Positions 61,401 through 64,000 of a stretch of 64,000 nt of DNA are shown here, piece by piece (the stretch's first letter is position 1; every line of letters starts with the position of its first letter). The stretch comes from Megachile rotundata. Lineage: Eukaryota > Arthropoda > Insecta > Hymenoptera > Megachilidae. Where the stretch lies: NCBI RefSeq assembly GCF_050947335.1, contig NW_027473341.1, forward strand, positions 744,001-808,000, written 5' to 3'. Both the position numbers and the translations under genes were made by a program. Below the pieces are notes generated by a model. It had not been told where the DNA came from and did no database searches. It saw only the letters and a program-made list of their open reading frames with translations.

Positions 61401-64000
61401 ACAATCACAATCAATGAATCACAATCATACAATCACAATCATACAATCGCAAGCATACAATCACAATCATACAATCTCAATCATACAATCACAATCATAC
61501 AATCACAATCATATAATCATAATCATACAATTACAATCATACATCACAATCATACAATCACAATCATACAATCGCAATCATACAATTACAATATCCCAAA
61601 TACAATCTCCCAAATACAATCATACAATCACAATCATACAATCACAATCATACAATCACAATCATACAATCGCAATCATACAATTACAATATCCCAAATA
61701 CAATCTCCCAAATACAATCATACAATCACAATCATACAATCACAATCCTACAATCACAATCATTCAATCGCAAGCATACAATCACAATCATACAATCTCA
61801 ATCATACAATCACAATCATACAATCATAATCATACAATCACAATCATACAATCACAATCATTCAATCGCAATCATACAATCGCAATCATACAATCGCAAT
61901 CATACAATCACAATCATACAATCGCAATCATGCAATCACATTCATACATTCACAATCATGCAATCACAATCATACAATCACAATCATGCAATCACAATCA
62001 TACAATCATAATCATGCAATCACAATCATACAATCACAATCGTACAATCACAATCGTACAATCACAATCGCACAACCACAATCATACAATCATAATCATA
62101 CAATCACAATCATACTTTCACAATCATACAATCACAATCATACAATCACAATCATACAATCACAATCATACAATCACAATCATACAATCACAATCATACA
62201 ATCACAATCATACAATCACAATCATACAATCACAATCATACTTTCACAATCATACTATCACAATCATACAATCACAATCATACAATCACAATCATACAAT
62301 CACAGTCACACAATAACAATCATATAATCACAATCATACTATCACAATCATACAATCACAACCATACAATCACAATCATATAATCACAATCATACAATCA
62401 CAATCATACAATCACAATCATACAATCACAATCATACAATCACAATCAAAGAATCACAATCACACAATCACAATCATACAATCGCAAGCATACAATCACA
62501 ATCATACAATCACAATCATACAATCACAATCATACAATCACAATCATAAAATCATAATCATACAATTACAATCATACATCACAATCATACAATCACAATC
62601 ATACAATCACAATCATACTATCACAATCGTACAATCACAATCGTACAATCACAATCGCACAACCACAATCAGACAATCACAATCATACAATCACAATCAT
62701 ACAATCACAATCATACAATCACAATCATACAATCACAATCATACTTTCTCAATCATACTATCACAATCATACAATCACAATCATACAATCACAGTCATAC
62801 AATCACAATCATACAATCTCAATCATACAATCACAATCATACAATCACAATCATACAATCATAATCATACAATCACAATCATACAATCACAATCATACAA
62901 TCGCAATCATACAATCGCAATCATACAATCGCAATCATACAATCACAATCATACAATCGCAATCATGCAATCACATTCATACATTCACAATCATGCAATC
63001 ACAATCATACAATCACAATCATGCAATCACAATCATACAATCATAATCATGCAATCACAATCATACAATCACAATCGTACAATCACAATCGTACAATCAC
63101 AATCGCACAACCACAATCATACAATCATAATCATACAATCACAATCATACTTTCACAATCATACAATCACAATCATACAATCACAATCATACAATCACAA
63201 TCATACAATCACAATCATACAATCACAATCATACAATCACAATCATACTTTCACAATCATACTATCACAATCATACAATCACAATCATACAATCACAGTC
63301 ACACAATAACAATCATATAATCACAATCATACTATCACAATCATACAATCACAACCATACAATCACAATCATATAATCACAATCATACAATCACAATCAT
63401 ACAATCACAATCATACAATCACAATCATACAATCACAATCATACAATCACAATCATACAATCACAATCAAAGAATCACAATCACACAATCACAATCATAC
63501 AATCGCAAGCATACAATCACAATCATACAATCTCAATCATACAATCACAATCATACAATCATAATCATACAATTACAATCATACATCACAATCATACAAT
63601 CACAATCATACAATCACAATCATACTATCACAATCGTACAATCACAATCGTACAATCACAATCATACTATCACAATCGTACAATCACAATCGTACAATCA
63701 CAATCGCACAACCACAATCAGACAATCACAATCATACAATCACAATCATACAATCACAATCATACAATCACAATCATACAATCACAATCATACTTTATCA
63801 ATCATACTATCACAATCATACAATCACAATCATACAATCACAGTCATACAATAACAATCATATAATCACAATCATACTATCACAATCATACAATCACAAT
63901 CATACAATCACAATCATACAATCACAATCATACAATCACAATCAAAGAATCACAATCATACAATCACAATCATACAATCGCAAGCATACAATCACAATCA
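58451..64000. repeat. Distal segment with its own variant subfamily and internal duplications
   Basis: The ACCATTCAATC marker occurs only once (60904), and CACAAAAATACAAACTT and CCCAAATGC are absent. Where other copies have CATTCAAAATCATGC, this segment mostly has CATTCACAATCATGC (59304, 61220, 61947, 62982, plus 57289 in the H7 insertion). About 58470-59790 repeats about 56460-57780 at an offset of 2015 bp. About 59170-60320 repeats at 62850-64000 at an offset of 3678 bp, including the otherwise unseen ACTTTATCAATC variant (60112 and 63790). A variant found only here is AATGAATC at 61413. There are no genes. Confidence 0.75.
58492..58575 (+). repeat. CpG-bearing cluster: 6 units of ACAATCGCAATCAT
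   Basis: Six consecutive units, the second with CGCAGTCAT. It is the second copy of the 56491 cluster (offset about 2015 bp), with one unit more. It is the longest run of this variant I saw. Confidence 0.87.

Larger units (their letters stand above)
1..64000 (+). repeat. 14-bp tandem satellite array, unit ACAATCACAATCAT, spanning the whole window
   Basis: Reading from first to last base, every stretch is the 14-mer ACAATCACAATCAT or a 1-5 substitution variant of it, always in the same orientation. The unit can be read as hexamer ACAATC plus octamer ACAATCAT, so it may derive from two hexamers plus AT. Common variants are TCGCAATC, ATCGTACAATC, CATGCAATC, CATAATCATAC, CATATAATC, ACTTTCAC, ACTATCAC, CAATCTCAATC, CAATTACAATC, AATCAAAGAATC, CGCAAGCATAC and the strongly diverged ACAATCTCCCAAAT. 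G is absent from the consensus + strand. Both window ends fall inside a unit, so the array is longer than 64 kb. I saw no tRNA, rRNA, transposon end, telomeric repeat or unique-sequence island. The family is not one I recognise. The eukaryotic satellite assignment is inferred from array size and higher-order structure. Confidence 0.97.

Noticed and set aside
1..64000. Telomeric repeat
   Set aside because: The strand asymmetry is telomere-like, but no TTAGGG, TTTAGGG, TTAGG or similar G-run repeat is present. The reverse strand has only single Gs.
1..64000. CENP-B box or known centromeric monomer
   Set aside because: No match to the CENP-B box pattern TTCG....A...CGGG, and no 150-180 bp monomer. 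Centromere function cannot be claimed from sequence.
1..64000. Hidden tRNA, rRNA, snRNA or transposon ends
   Set aside because: Reading through the window showed no stretch that leaves the 14-mer pattern. The near absence of G on one strand rules out structured RNA genes.

Overview
The whole 64 kb window is one uninterrupted tandem satellite or minisatellite array. I see no protein gene, RNA gene, mobile element or unique sequence anywhere in it. The basic unit is 14 bp, ACAATCACAATCAT, which reads as ACAATC + ACAATC + AT. About 4,570 units fit in 64,000 bases. All units run in the same orientation, and the array is cut mid-unit at both window edges, so it continues on both sides. The consensus + strand has no G at all (7 A, 4 C, 3 T per unit; 28.6% GC). 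Every G comes from a variant unit. The array type and size, with nested higher-order structure, point to a eukaryotic chromosome assembled from long reads (heterochromatin, pericentromere or subtelomere). The species and chromosomal position cannot be told from the sequence.

Long open reading frames exist only on the + strand (the longest is 8352-11453, 1033 codons). They are a by-product of the repeat. The consensus has no stop in any forward frame, and 14 is not a multiple of 3, so all three frames give the same 14-residue peptide (QSQSYNHNHTITII). The reverse complement carries TGA in every frame. I annotate no CDS.

Above the 14-bp level there is clear higher-order repeat (HOR) structure, traced with rare variant units used as markers. 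Region by region: 1-8010 is a less regular leader. From 8011 to about 58450 there are successive higher-order copies starting at 8011, 12541, 20036, 25138, 30884, 36784 (with a sub-copy at 42950), 45942 and 52122, with lengths of 4.5 to 7.5 kb. About 58450-64000 is a distal segment with its own marker variants and 2015-bp and 3678-bp internal duplications. Neighbouring copies share private variants. Differences in spacing between corresponding markers are multiples of 14 bp, apart from a recurrent 13-bp unit (ACATCACAATCAT) that shifts phase by one base. This fits growth by repeated tandem duplication or unequal exchange, with gain and loss of single units.

Nothing here acts as a gene system. 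What deserves a second look is the architecture: strand-asymmetric base content, CpG present only as clustered variants, homogenised sub-arrays of a very different 14-mer (ACAATCTCCCAAAT), and a readable duplication history.
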